Shown here in pieces: positions 16,320 to 25,357 of a DNA stretch of 64,000 nucleotides. The position numbers and the translations under genes were made by a program. The DNA lies in the NCBI GenBank assembly GCA_902362375.1, contig CABIVS010000012.1:645-64644 (forward strand), written 5' to 3'. Within the stretch, counting starts at the first letter, position 1. Each line of letters starts with the position of its first letter. Below the pieces are notes generated by a model. That model did no database searches and was not told the DNA's origin. It was given only the letters and a program-made list of their open reading frames with translations. This stretch comes from Bacteroidaceae bacterium. Lineage in GTDB: Bacteria; Bacteroidota; Bacteroidia; Bacteroidales; Bacteroidaceae.

Positions 16320-17966
16320 TTATAGTGGTTCAACTTGACTGTACCAAGTCCATGGATTAACCTCAATCTTGATAGACAAGTAACGGTCTTCTTCTTCATC
16401 CGGTGCACTAGGATCCGGATCGGGGATGATTGGATATCCCGGATTATTTATTTTATTTACAGTAATATCATAAACAGAGTTACGAACGACACCAAACTCA
16501 CCCAACTTATTCATGATGGTAGGACTATCATCATGCTTAATCATGACTTTATAGTAACAAATACCTTCTGAATAGTATTCAACACCTTTCAGGTTCTTGC
16601 CCCCTTTACTTGCTGTTGAAATTTGGGTAGCAAGATTGCTAAACTCCAGTGTAAGTTCCTCTGCCATTTCTTCTGCTGTTTTAGCATCATCCTTATCAGC
16701 AGGAATCGTTACTTGGGTATTAAGAAGTGCGTTTATATACTCATTATAAGAATCTGTGATATCCGTAGCATATTCAGACGGTTTACCATGTTTATATTTA
16801 CCGACCAATTCTTTTTCAATATAAGTCAATATCGAAGCTTGAGTATAGAATATACCATTCATGTTAAACCAATCCGTTCCGTTAGCTAAAGTCACCTTTG
16901 AACCATCCTCGTTAGTAATAGTAGTAGGAGCATAACCTACTTTCAGTAATACCTGCGTTGTATAGGCATGTACATTGAAGTTTACAGCATCAGTTTGATT
17001 CTGTGTATTTTCAAGACAGTATTTAACAGACGTATTTACTTTATTCCAATCTATATCCTCTTTTTTAGTAGCAGATGACACATAAAAATAGTTGCCAGCA
17101 TACACCGTTTGATCATCATCATCCCATGCGCCAATGTCATTGACTACCCCAAAATTCGGATCTATTCTGTACGAACCGAGACTATACTGGTCATAAGGAG
17201 TCCATGTATTCATGGCTGTCTTCATTCTTTTTGATGCAGGATAGAATTTCTTGTTCGTCACGTTCAAATACCACTCTGTTTCATCCGAGTCTATAGTTGC
17301 CGTTTCACTAAGTTCTTCACCACTGTCAGGTTTCACATATACCCGCACTTTTGCCGATATACGGTCAATTCTAATTGCCAGAGGAGAGCTTGTTGCTGCT
17401 GTTGGCGTATTATACAAAGTCAATACTTCCGGATCTCCATTCGTTTTTGAAGGTTCCAGGTCACCTTTAGCATTTGTCATAACAAATCCGCCTGATTTTG
17501 CTACCCCAGTAGTCACCTCGGTTTCTGCCGTAAGCGTTATTACCTTATTTACATTCTCATAAGTATCACCTTCCTGAATGGTCCGACCCAGATTCTGCGG
17601 ATTAGCAATAATCAATACAGCCTCCGAGCTAGAAGGTATTTTAAATGCATTTGTTCTGTTAGGCAGGTTATTGATGTCCTCTGTTCCAAAATCTATAATT
17701 TTCGTTACGATACTTGCATCAGTATGTCCATCAAAGAAAACCGCATAAACCTTAGTAATCGTACTTTCATCGGGCGTACCATTTTCTTGATTGGGGTTGT
17801 TCAATGCACGTGTTTTGGTTGATTGTACACTTAAAGCCACCCATGCATCTCCATCAGAGTTAGTTACATCAGTCCCGTTTTCCCCATCAGGAACGATGTC
17901 CTCATTACTACATGCTGCAAATGCAATAGCAGCAAGTGCCAGCATAAAAAAGTTTTTTTTCTTCAT
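16320..17966 (-). CDS. Mfa1/FimA-type major fimbrillin
   Basis: 548 residues, close to the size of P. gingivalis Mfa1. A type II signal peptide ends AIAFAACSNED. The N-terminal domain shows fimbrillin features (WVALSVQSTKTRA, then KVYAVFFDG and AVLIIANPQNLG), including an Arg after the short N-terminal strand where a trypsin-like protease can trim the precursor. The C-terminal strand is SIKIEVNPWTWYSQVEPL, typical of the Mfa1/fimbrillin C-terminal domain. It would polymerise by donor-strand exchange into the fimbrial shaft. It is fourth in a five-gene operon. Confidence 0.82.
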   Translation of the reverse strand: MKKKNFFMLALAAIAFAACSNEDIVPDGENGTDVTNSDGDAWVALSVQSTKTRALNNPNQENGTPDESTITKVYAVFFDGHTDASIVTKIIDFGTEDINNLPNRTNAFKIPSSSEAVLIIANPQNLGRTIQEGDTYENVNKVITLTAETEVTTGVAKSGGFVMTNAKGDLEPSKTNGDPEVLTLYNTPTAATSSPLAIRIDRISAKVRVYVKPDSGEELSETATIDSDETEWYLNVTNKKFYPASKRMKTAMNTWTPYDQYSLGSYRIDPNFGVVNDIGAWDDDDQTVYAGNYFYVSSATKKEDIDWNKVNTSVKYCLENTQNQTDAVNFNVHAYTTQVLLKVGYAPTTITNEDGSKVTLANGTDWFNMNGIFYTQASILTYIEKELVGKYKHGKPSEYATDITDSYNEYINALLNTQVTIPADKDDAKTAEEMAEELTLEFSNLATQISTASKGGKNLKGVEYYSEGICYYKVMIKHDDSPTIMNKLGEFGVVRNSVYDITVNKINNPGYPIIPDPDPSAPDEEEDRYLSIKIEVNPWTWYSQVEPL

Positions 17967-18004
17967 TGTTTTTTTACAATTTAATAAAAGCGTTTGTAAT
18001 TAAT

Positions 18005-19525
18005 TTATTTATCCCTATTTTTATTTTCAATTTCAGCTGCATTTGTTCTCTTCCTAGCCAATTCTTCCAAATTATGTCCGGCAGCTTCCAGACCCGATCC
18101 GGCAGCTATTTTTAAATACTTTTCTCCTTTCTCATATTCTCCTTTTAATAACATTAGTACCCCGATGGCATTATTATATTCTGATAAATTAGTATTCGAG
18201 TATACCATACCCAGATAACGTTCTGCCGATGACAGGTCATTACGCGACAAGGCGGCAGCAGCGGCATTCATATTAGCAATCTCATCTTTCGGATAGAGCC
18301 GGACAGCCGTCTCGAATATATCAATGAAATCTTGCGAACCAACCGGATAGGTATTAGCTACCAAAAACATCTCATTCAGACTTAAATTCTGCGGACGGCT
18401 TTTAATGACCTCTTTCGCTTCATCTATATTAAAATTCTTAACCTCATAATTCACTTTACAGATAGCTACACGAAGACTCGGAAAAATATATTTCAGCATA
18501 TACCGGTAAGGCACTCCCCCATGAAGTTGCATCAACTTAGTCTCTCTTCCTTTCTCTATAGGTATATTCCTTATAATGTCCAGCACTTCATCTTTATATT
18601 CCATTTCCATTGTATTCAGCGCTTCTTCCAAACCTTCCCAGTTCTCACCGCCAAAGATGATATAATATTGGTTTCTTGGGAAGTCATATCTGGACGCCAG
18701 ATACTCCCGGAGTGCCATGGCACGTCCTTCAGACAAGCGTTTGTTAGTTGCCAATGTCCCTTCCGGAGAAGCATAGCCTATGATGTCCAAACGATTAACC
18801 TTCACACTAGGATCAGACTTCAATTCGTCAATCATCTTACGAATTTTAGCCAACTCTTGAGGATTGTTCATATATTCGGGACGTATGTTCACCTTATTCA
18901 CTTCAAAATCAAGGAAACACTCTGCCTGTATATCACGACGTTTGATTTCTTCAGCCTTTGGTTGCAAATATGCCAATTGAGGTGATACCACGTATGGCAA
19001 CAATACACGTTCCAACGTAACCTTATCAAACTGCTCCACATCCATCAATGCTGTTTCACCACAACCACACTCATCACGCTGCACATCCAGACGCGCATCT
19101 TCCATCCAAGGCTCAAAACGCACCACATATCGATAGTGAATCGTATCATTTCTCAATTTGCTTCCTTTTTCCACCACATAAGGCTTCTCATAGGTCTTCT
19201 TCTCTTTGGCACTCATCACAGCAAGTTCACGTTCATAAGCCAGATATTCATCACGACCTTTAATAGATACCTTCGGAAGATTCAAAGTACGTCCCGGAGA
19301 TACCAGTTGAGGAATAAAATCCACTCCGCGCGCCGATTTAACCTTCACATTATTCAAGCTAAAGTCTATATTGATATGAAGAAAGCTTCCTTTTTGTTCC
19401 AGTTGAACCGGCTTCACTGCAATGTTGCCCTCATAAGAGCGGGATTGTGCCATGACATTCTTTATATTCAGGCTGCAAACCACTAACATACATACGATAA
19501 AACCTATATTTCTTTTCATCATCAT
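18005..19525 (-). CDS. DUF3868/OmpA-like periplasmic protein of fimbrial operon
   Basis: 506 residues with a signal peptide (residues ~1-26, cleaved after NVMAQ). Order: a DUF3868-type N-terminal domain (~30-180, with CGCGE), an OmpA-like peptidoglycan-binding region (~205-330: FLDFEVNKVNIRPEY, LDIIGYASPEGT, NKRLSEGRAMALREYL), and C-terminal TPR-like helices (~390-490). It would tether the fimbrial assembly machinery to peptidoglycan. It starts one nt after the DUF3575 gene, with three consecutive ATG codons at the start. DUF3868 and DUF3575 genes commonly sit together in Bacteroides fimbrial loci. Confidence 0.82.
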   Translation of the reverse strand: MMMKRNIGFIVCMLVVCSLNIKNVMAQSRSYEGNIAVKPVQLEQKGSFLHINIDFSLNNVKVKSARGVDFIPQLVSPGRTLNLPKVSIKGRDEYLAYERELAVMSAKEKKTYEKPYVVEKGSKLRNDTIHYRYVVRFEPWMEDARLDVQRDECGCGETALMDVEQFDKVTLERVLLPYVVSPQLAYLQPKAEEIKRRDIQAECFLDFEVNKVNIRPEYMNNPQELAKIRKMIDELKSDPSVKVNRLDIIGYASPEGTLATNKRLSEGRAMALREYLASRYDFPRNQYYIIFGGENWEGLEEALNTMEMEYKDEVLDIIRNIPIEKGRETKLMQLHGGVPYRYMLKYIFPSLRVAICKVNYEVKNFNIDEAKEVIKSRPQNLSLNEMFLVANTYPVGSQDFIDIFETAVRLYPKDEIANMNAAAAALSRNDLSSAERYLGMVYSNTNLSEYNNAIGVLMLLKGEYEKGEKYLKIAAGSGLEAAGHNLEELARKRTNAAEIENKNRDK

Positions 19526-19526
19526 T

Positions 19527-20108
19527 CTATTTAATTATATAAATAAGCGACACACTTGCTTTAGTAGGTCCAAAGTAATTCTTACTACTTTCTTTCTCCT
19601 TCGTACCGCAAGTGGTACAGGGATATTTATCATATACAATATGGGCATATCCCACTCCAACAGATGCTTCAATACTCCATCGTTTTTTCAAGATCCAAGA
19701 GTGTCCCACTGAAAAACCGCCTCCATATAAATGTCCCTGATAGCGATTCTCTTGCATATTTTTGCTGATGAAAGACCAATTAGGCCACCCTCCCACATTG
19801 AAATCCGCATAATGCCCGTGTATTCCGATAAACGTACGGCGGAAGCGTTCGCAAAACCAATAACGAACTTCGGGTTGTATTCCCCAATGACGCAACCGTT
19901 TGCCATCGGAAGGTTTCCATGGATTATAGTTGACCGGGATATCCAGCGTCCATTTACGTGCCAATCCCAACTCCAGCCCTAAGTTCATGGTAGCGGTAGC
20001 GTCATACAAAAGGTTGCTTTTAAGAGCAACTTTTTGTGCCTTACTCTCGGAAAGAATACATCCGAGCATGAATAAAATGAGTAAACTTACTTTCTTCATT
20101 AACACCAT
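19527..20108 (-). CDS. DUF3575 outer-membrane beta-barrel-like protein
   Basis: 193 residues with a signal peptide (MKKVSLLILFMLGC region) and alternating aromatic strands typical of a small outer-membrane barrel (KSNLLYDATATMNLGLEL, YNPWKPSDGKRLRHWGIQPE, EVRYWFCERF). DUF3575 proteins accompany DUF3868/OmpA proteins in fimbrial operons. It is likely a membrane-embedded partner for fimbrial assembly; the exact role is unknown. It starts 2 nt after the upstream fimbrillin-like gene. An in-frame ATG three codons in is an alternative start. Confidence 0.8.
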   Translation of the reverse strand: MVLMKKVSLLILFMLGCILSESKAQKVALKSNLLYDATATMNLGLELGLARKWTLDIPVNYNPWKPSDGKRLRHWGIQPEVRYWFCERFRRTFIGIHGHYADFNVGGWPNWSFISKNMQENRYQGHLYGGGFSVGHSWILKKRWSIEASVGVGYAHIVYDKYPCTTCGTKEKESSKNYFGPTKASVSLIYIIK

Positions 20109-20110
20109 GT

Positions 20111-21925
20111 TTACTTCCCTAATTGAGTAATATCTAATTTTATACGTTGCACGGAGTTTACACTAATACCACCAACAGACGCCATGGTAGTTAGATGCAC
20201 AATGCCGGATCTGGGAGTTGCGCTTGTATTAGGTAACACTTCAACATATATTCTCCCGTCTTCTACGATAATATGATCTTCTCCTGTATGTCCTTCCGGC
20301 ATTGCAGAAGAGTATAAACGAATCCACTCCTTAGGATTGTCAGTCCCCTCTTCTACCTGGCCAGTAAGACAGAAATAGTTTATTTCGCTTACTACCGGAT
20401 CGGTATTATTAGTAGGCATAAACTTAAGCGTGCTTCCTCCTGCGGAAATCGCTTTTCTTTGTCTGATATGAACTTTTTTTTCCAAGTTTCCAAGTTTTAA
20501 TGTTATATACGCATTTTTCTTATCATCAATTCCCTCTTCATAACCCATCAACTGGTTAGTGACTCCAACTGTTACCGGTGTTATTACCGGATTTGTTCCA
20601 TTGGAAGTTACTATCGGCACTTTAAATGGTCCGCTTAGCTGAAAGGCTCCTGATACTTCCTGTTTATTATCTGTTATTGTCCGAGCATCCGGAAAATCCT
20701 TTGTACAGTCAGTAATCACACTAAAGGCATCATAATCCTTCACATTTTCACCACTGTAATAGGCTATAAAAACCGAGTTGCTCACACCCAGATAATAGTC
20801 ATTATTGGCCAGGATCTCATAAGATTCACTATCATCTACCATAATCTCAAAATCAAGACCAGTATTAGACGGCTTCGCAATCTTCGCATCACTTACCGTA
20901 TCGTAACCGGGTCCTTTAGCTCTGTTAATCGTAAATGTGTATGAATGATTACGCTCTATATCCATCGCCTGCAGGCTACTATTGAGCAGTGACATCTTAT
21001 AATAATAGTCTTTATTGTCATAAGTACCCTGAATAATAAGATATGTATTATTCTGCACATCGGACTCGTACATATATATGGGGAATTTCTCTGTACTCTG
21101 CACGTCAGTTGCAATCGTTTCCGCTTTTATCAAAGGAAGTGAGTAAGCAGCATCATATTGGTACTCTGTCAGATTGGCTGTATTATTCATTAATGCTCCA
21201 TCAGCATCATGCAATTCACCCTGCCGGGGTACATTCATGACAGCAGTCACTCCTTTCAAAATAAAGTTAGATGCTTTATTGACAATGACAATCTTAGCAA
21301 CCACACGGGTAAGCAATAATGAACTTCCATCAGTATTGGCTATCTTCGTGGTATTGTCTATTTGATCCACTTCCAATCGGTAACTCATCGGAATCGTCTC
21401 TTCATCACCACTATACGGTACAGTAGTAAGCGGATTACTATCCAATGGTTTAGTCAGTAACTTGCTACAAGCTTCCCCATAAGTAGTCACTCCCGGAGTT
21501 AACTTGGAAAGCAAAGCTGCCTGGTTAAAATCATATCCCGTAGATGCATTTCCATAATAGAACTGATCCAACGGATTAGCAAGTATTAGTAATTGGTATT
21601 TGTTACCAGCAGGCTGTCCAGTCAATAACACATATCGCTTGCTTATCATTTCAAAAGCCTGTACAGCTTCTATAAAGGTGGCTCCTGTCCCCTGTCCCTT
21701 AAAGACCAGTATCCATGGAGTTTTACCGACCTCACTTTCCAAAGCTCTGGTCGGAGGCAAAGAGTACGATTTTGCCCTGGCAAAAATCTCTATTTGCACT
21801 TTTTCTTTCAGTACTTCCTCTTCATTCTCTTGGCCCATTGTGCTTACATCATGCTCACACCCAACCATAAATAGAAGAAGAATCAAATAGAAAAAAACAG
21901 TTATATATCTCTTACTCTCTCTCAT
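20111..21925 (-). CDS. Fimbrillin-like lipoprotein, probable minor/tip subunit
   Basis: About 604 residues. A lipoprotein signal is visible (LILLLFMVGCEHD). Fimbrillin-type segments include YQLLILANPLDQF, RVVAKIVIVNKA, FPIYMYES and ERNHSYTFTINRAKGPGY. The C-terminal ~200 residues carry strand-rich repeats ending SVQRIKLDITQLGK, different from the Mfa1 C-terminus. Its position as first gene, large size and extra C-terminal module suit an accessory or tip adhesin. ATG 21925 was chosen over an upstream GTG at 21940. No TAnnTTTG promoter was found just upstream. Confidence 0.72.
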   Translation of the reverse strand: MRESKRYITVFFYLILLLFMVGCEHDVSTMGQENEEEVLKEKVQIEIFARAKSYSLPPTRALESEVGKTPWILVFKGQGTGATFIEAVQAFEMISKRYVLLTGQPAGNKYQLLILANPLDQFYYGNASTGYDFNQAALLSKLTPGVTTYGEACSKLLTKPLDSNPLTTVPYSGDEETIPMSYRLEVDQIDNTTKIANTDGSSLLLTRVVAKIVIVNKASNFILKGVTAVMNVPRQGELHDADGALMNNTANLTEYQYDAAYSLPLIKAETIATDVQSTEKFPIYMYESDVQNNTYLIIQGTYDNKDYYYKMSLLNSSLQAMDIERNHSYTFTINRAKGPGYDTVSDAKIAKPSNTGLDFEIMVDDSESYEILANNDYYLGVSNSVFIAYYSGENVKDYDAFSVITDCTKDFPDARTITDNKQEVSGAFQLSGPFKVPIVTSNGTNPVITPVTVGVTNQLMGYEEGIDDKKNAYITLKLGNLEKKVHIRQRKAISAGGSTLKFMPTNNTDPVVSEINYFCLTGQVEEGTDNPKEWIRLYSSAMPEGHTGEDHIIVEDGRIYVEVLPNTSATPRSGIVHLTTMASVGGISVNSVQRIKLDITQLGK

Positions 21926-22350
21926 TACCTTATTAAACACCTCTTAAACACCTCATTCTTGGCGATATCAAATTTTATCCAAATCTCATATTGCAAATTT
22001 CGGAATATTAAAGGAGATACAAAATTGTATTCATTTCTGATACAGATAATCAGATTCCAGAAGTAAGACTATTAATGCTATTTACAGTCGAAGGGGTTAC
22101 GCATTATAAAAGAAGAATGTTGATGGAAAGTATTTTTTGCGATATGCGTACCTTTTTAAAGAAAACAGTTTCGCTTATTGAAACTGCACTAACAAGATAT
22201 GCTAATAGTTTTTTATGTCATTTAGATATAATTCAGGCACAAATTAAGCAAGATAAACGACCATTTTATACAATAAAACAGCTTAATAACTTGTATAATT
22301 TGTGCCTAAATGACAAAATGTTCAATTTCTGTATATATATAGCTATCAGA
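21926..22350. other. Intergenic gap with large imperfect inverted repeat
   Basis: No convincing gene is seen in this ~425-bp gap. The only open frame (22075-22356, 93 codons) lacks family features and spans the repeat. The notable structure is an inverted repeat: GTCATTTA-(11 nt)-GGCACAAATTA at 22217-22246 faces TAATTTGTGCC-TAAATGAC at 22296-22314, so the left arm carries an 11-nt bulge. The gap separates the 3' end of the ParB-like gene from the 5' end of the fimbrial operon and should hold the fimbrial promoter, although no full TAnnTTTG match was identified. Confidence 0.6.
22217..22314. repeat. Imperfect inverted repeat upstream of fimbrial operon
   Basis: Arms of 19 paired bases (8 + 11), interrupted in the left arm by 11 unpaired nt, with a spacer of 49 nt. 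It could be a terminator-like hairpin of the ParB/IbrA operon (22351 is its 3' end) or a regulatory structure of the fimbrial promoter. Confidence 0.65.
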
Positions 22351-22893
22351 TTATAAGCTTTTGCGTTCTGTTTCCGTAGGAGCCACCTCATCAGGAATAC
22401 TGAATTCGCGATTGGCAAACAGATCGGCTAGTCCTGAAATTTGTTTCAGGCGCAACAATTCATCACGATCCATACCGATATTTTTCATAATCCATTGATC
22501 GGACATACCTGCCTTGTCAAGCTCTGCAACGATGTTGCACATCAATTCAATGTTATGCATTCCGCGGGCACGGTTGTGCCGGATTGTCGAACTCATACGG
22601 TTAGACAGGTCCTTGTCTATCACCACAATCGGCAATAAACCGTTTTCACGCTTATAGATTCGTTGGGAAGTTTTCAATACCGTATAACGATGGTAACCAT
22701 CTACCAGGATATAATTGTCCGCCTCCTTATCATAATAACATACACAAGGCATCGTAAAACCATCTTCCCAAATAGAAAGTTCCAGCAACTTCATTTCGGG
22801 TGGTGCTACGACATTCGGATTATAATCGTTCGCACATACTTTTTCTACGGGTACCGCTTTTACCTCGTAAACAGGGCTTTTATCTACACTCAT
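22351..22893 (-). CDS. ParB/Srx-fold protein, IbrB-like
   Basis: 180 residues. The ParB N-terminal domain is visible (VEKVCANDYNPNVV, LELSIWEDGFTMP, ILVDGYHRYTVLK, RHNRARGMHN), including the GYHR box corresponding to the ParB nucleotide-binding G-E/D-x-R motif. A short helical C-terminus (MIKNIGMDRDELLRLKQ) follows, with no long parS-binding or dimer domain. Small ParB-like proteins paired with a PP-loop PAPS-reductase homologue are the IbrB/IbrA type. The start overlaps the stop of the IbrA-like gene by 4 nt, so they are translationally coupled. Genuine plasmid partition is unlikely, as there is no ParA. Confidence 0.8.
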   Translation of the reverse strand: MSVDKSPVYEVKAVPVEKVCANDYNPNVVAPPEMKLLELSIWEDGFTMPCVCYYDKEADNYILVDGYHRYTVLKTSQRIYKRENGLLPIVVIDKDLSNRMSSTIRHNRARGMHNIELMCNIVAELDKAGMSDQWIMKNIGMDRDELLRLKQISGLADLFANREFSIPDEVAPTETERKSL

Positions 22894-24194
22894 GATACTA
22901 TGATTCTATATTGTTCCATAACTTGACTTCTTTTACTCATCTCCTCTTTTGTCGGTGAGAATCCCATGTATTTGCAAGCATGGTCATTCTTGAGGATACA
23001 GACACACATCCGCTTATACGTGGGTATTTCCTTGAACTCCGGAATATCAATATCATCCTGATATTCCATACGCACCGGTTTCTTCAATGTTTTGTAGTTG
23101 CTATTGTCCATAACGATGATCGGCACTTTCGCATCAATCAGCTTTTGGATAGTGGCATCACTTAGACATCCGCCTTTTGTCCGCCAGAAATTCACACTCA
23201 CCGAAAGTTTCCGGAGATAATTCTTCCTCGCCCGCTCCGGCAGAGTGGACAACAAAAAATACATAAACTCGCGCCATGTATATCCTTCGGGAAGTTTCAC
23301 CGACTGCCATCCCATTGCATGAGTACCACCATACATACCGGTAAAGTTCACACCGTTCACCCTTCCCACCATTTTCCCCCAGGTATTGGGATCAAGCACC
23401 CGGTAAAGCTGTAAACTCTCTTGTGCCTCATTAATAAAGGGACTTGCTACACGCTGACGCTCCAGATTGACTCCGGCACGATAATAAAGATCGTATAAAA
23501 CATTATAATCCCACTGGAATTTTCCATTGGCAGTCCATACATCCGTTGTCTTCCAGTCATAAATAGGGTAGGCATTGTAAATATCATTCCCCACTTTTGA
23601 AGTCCATTTGTATTTATGATACATCTGGAATTTACGGCTCATATAGATACATCTCCACCGATTGAAACTTTCCTGTGTACGAATCCCGATCAGACAACAA
23701 GTGCGCACTGCATCATTTTTATTATGTATCCATTGCGCAAAACGCATCTGAAATTCATAATCCCACATGGTTGTATTATAAAAAGGAAAATCTTCTTTGG
23801 TCATTGCTTTTTTAGGCATGGAACGAACCCATATATTCTTTTTGCTGTCCTCCCACGGACGCCAAAAAGATTGATACATCGAGGTGCAGGTAGCCACACG
23901 GAAAGGGATGCATACCCGGTATACATCCAAAATATCCTTATTGGCCTCCAGCATCCGGTCTACATAGTCAATAGTCATTTTATACTGGATTTCATAATCC
24001 ATGTGAAAAACTCCCAAACGTATCTTCAAATTATTCTTCCGGATATAATCGATGCACATATTCAGCAATACCCCACTATCCTTACCTCCGGAAAATGACA
24101 CATATATATTATCGAATTCATTAAATATAACTTTCAGTCGTTCTTGTGCTAGTTCATATACATTCTTTGTGCCTAATATTTTCTTTTTCGCCAT
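22890..24194 (-). CDS. IbrA-like PP-loop (PAPS reductase family, DUF3440) protein
   Basis: 434 residues. The PP-loop nucleotide motif SFSGGKDSG is at residues ~33-41. The domain then resembles PAPS-reductase-type adenylating enzymes, with a C-terminal DUF3440-like region. A cysteine pair (RTCCLIGIRTQESFNRW) and late MCVCILKNDHACKYMG cysteines could bind a metal or be redox-active. The E. coli IbrA homologue is described as a regulator of immunoglobulin-binding proteins; its biochemistry is not established. It lies 3 nt after the GNAT gene and overlaps the ParB-like gene, giving a strict three-gene unit. The chemistry suggested is ATP-dependent adenylation or thiolation of an unknown substrate. 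Confidence 0.82.
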   Translation of the reverse strand: MAKKKILGTKNVYELAQERLKVIFNEFDNIYVSFSGGKDSGVLLNMCIDYIRKNNLKIRLGVFHMDYEIQYKMTIDYVDRMLEANKDILDVYRVCIPFRVATCTSMYQSFWRPWEDSKKNIWVRSMPKKAMTKEDFPFYNTTMWDYEFQMRFAQWIHNKNDAVRTCCLIGIRTQESFNRWRCIYMSRKFQMYHKYKWTSKVGNDIYNAYPIYDWKTTDVWTANGKFQWDYNVLYDLYYRAGVNLERQRVASPFINEAQESLQLYRVLDPNTWGKMVGRVNGVNFTGMYGGTHAMGWQSVKLPEGYTWREFMYFLLSTLPERARKNYLRKLSVSVNFWRTKGGCLSDATIQKLIDAKVPIIVMDNSNYKTLKKPVRMEYQDDIDIPEFKEIPTYKRMCVCILKNDHACKYMGFSPTKEEMSKRSQVMEQYRIIVS

Positions 24195-24197
24195 AAG

Positions 24198-24605
24198 TCA
24201 TCTATACATTTTAACATACCGTGTCCACTTCTTGTCCATGGATACAAATTCAAACTTTTCAAATGTTTCTTTATCTTGTACCAGTGTGACCGAATTGAGT
24301 AACCAACTCTGGGGTCCGAACTCCGCAACAATGGCAGGCAACAGATGCGACAGGATTTCCTCCCGTACGGTGCCTTCTGCCTTCACGTAATAATTATTGA
24401 TTACAGCTTTCTTCCGGTTTTTCTGTTCCACGGGGACAAAGCCCACCACTTCTTTATCTTCAATCGCAATGAACCACACATACTCTTCGCCCGTCTTGAA
24501 AGGGTAATTATTGTTTGCGCGTATCACTTCGGGATCCATCACCATCGGCGCTAAAAGCCGATATAAATGTTTGTCTTTTCCTTTTAATCGTATTATCTGT
24601 ATCAT
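24198..24605 (-). CDS. GNAT-like acetyltransferase of the IbrA/ParB cassette
   Basis: About 135 residues (MIQIIRLKG start). It is weakly GNAT-like: a strand-rich centre (EEYVWFIAIEDKEVVGFVPV) resembling GNAT strands b2-b4, then a helix (VREEILSHLLPAIVAEFG) in the acetyl-CoA-binding position, though the canonical Q/RxxGxG/A loop is not clear. The ATG at 24605 was preferred to 24626 because the -7 box occupies 24626-24633. It is first in the operon, 3 nt before the PP-loop gene. The substrate is unknown. Confidence 0.68.
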   Translation of the reverse strand: MIQIIRLKGKDKHLYRLLAPMVMDPEVIRANNNYPFKTGEEYVWFIAIEDKEVVGFVPVEQKNRKKAVINNYYVKAEGTVREEILSHLLPAIVAEFGPQSWLLNSVTLVQDKETFEKFEFVSMDKKWTRYVKMYR

Positions 24606-24625
24606 ATCATTCAAAAATGGACACA

Positions 24626-24633
24626 CAAAAATA
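24626..24633 (-). promoter_or_regulatory. -7 promoter element of GNAT/IbrA/ParB operon
   Basis: Minus-strand TATTTTTG matches TAnnTTTG and sets a leader of roughly 12-15 nt before the ATG at 24605. Confidence 0.6.
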
Positions 24634-24717
24634 AGGAAAAAATATCAAATCCGTCATTTCTGTTCCTAAAACATTTGTTTTTCACACTATTATCTCTATA
24701 TTTCAATATTTTTGAAA

Positions 24718-25125
24718 TCACCCATACGCCATTCCTCTTTCACGTTTAAAGTAAGTCAGTATAGTGGCAAAGCTTAAATATTCCCGTCCGGGAGTATGCA
24801 ACCGACTTTTAAACTGATAGCGGGCAAAGATGACTTCGCATGCCAATTTATATTTGAAATGCAGTTTTAAACGGTGCTGTAAAAACTCAAACACCCGGCA
24901 TAGATATGCAAACACCTCTTCCACCCGGGCATTGGGAATCACTCGTGGCGCACGATTTGCATCCGCTATATGCTCCATCTCACTAAGCACATATTCCAGT
25001 TGCTCAATTTCCTCACTGGTGTTTTGCATTGTACACTTCATTTGTTCCATTTTCTCTCTCTGATGGATGTATTGCTCCCGCTTTCGTTGTAAACGATCTT
25101 TTATTAGACCTATTCCTTTCAACAT
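24718..25125 (-). CDS. Hypothetical coiled-coil protein
   Basis: 135 residues, family not recognised. Residues ~8-55 are a heptad-like helix rich in Lys, Arg, Glu, Gln (KDRLQRKREQYIHQREKMEQ). The C-terminal half is aromatic and basic (FEFLQHRLKLHFKYKLACEV, YLSFATILTYFKRERGM). No signal peptide or membrane segment. It lies 112 bp ahead of the GNAT/IbrA/ParB operon on the same strand, with a TATATTTG box at 25209-25216, and diverges from the DUF4248-like gene. It could belong to the accessory island; function unknown. Confidence 0.6.
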   Translation of the reverse strand: MLKGIGLIKDRLQRKREQYIHQREKMEQMKCTMQNTSEEIEQLEYVLSEMEHIADANRAPRVIPNARVEEVFAYLCRVFEFLQHRLKLHFKYKLACEVIFARYQFKSRLHTPGREYLSFATILTYFKRERGMAYG

Positions 25126-25208
25126 TATAAAATTTAGTTATATATAAATGGTTTTACATTACTGATTATTAATCGACAAAATCGCCATATAAAATCTAAT
25201 TTCGAATG

Positions 25209-25216
25209 CAAATATA
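25209..25216 (-). promoter_or_regulatory. -7 element for coiled-coil gene
   Basis: Minus-strand TATATTTG, about 85 nt before the start codon at 25125. Confidence 0.5.
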
Positions 25217-25325
25217 GAGAAGATTGTTTAAATAATTAGATTTTTATTTAAAAATATTCGTACTTATTTCACATTTAAATTACCAGTGTCAGAAAAACGG
25301 TTTTTCCATCCAATGAAATGAGTTG

Positions 25326-25333
25326 TATTTTTG
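25326..25333 (+). promoter_or_regulatory. -7 element for DUF4248-like gene at 25358
   Basis: TATTTTTG matches TAnnTTTG, 24 nt before the ATG. A short palindrome (GAAAAACGGTTTTTC, 25292-25306) occupies the -33 area and may be an operator. Confidence 0.55.
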
Positions 25334-25357
25334 CGGCGTACTAAAATATTTTAAACA

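Noticed and set aside
22075..22356. 93-codon open frame between the fimbrial operon and the ParB-like gene
   Set aside because: No recognisable family, covers the large inverted repeat, overlaps the ParB-like gene, and has no ribosome-binding or promoter support.
22351..22893. Plasmid partition locus based on the ParB-like gene
   Set aside because: No ParA ATPase, no clustered parS-like sites noticed, and the gene is coupled to a PP-loop enzyme instead.
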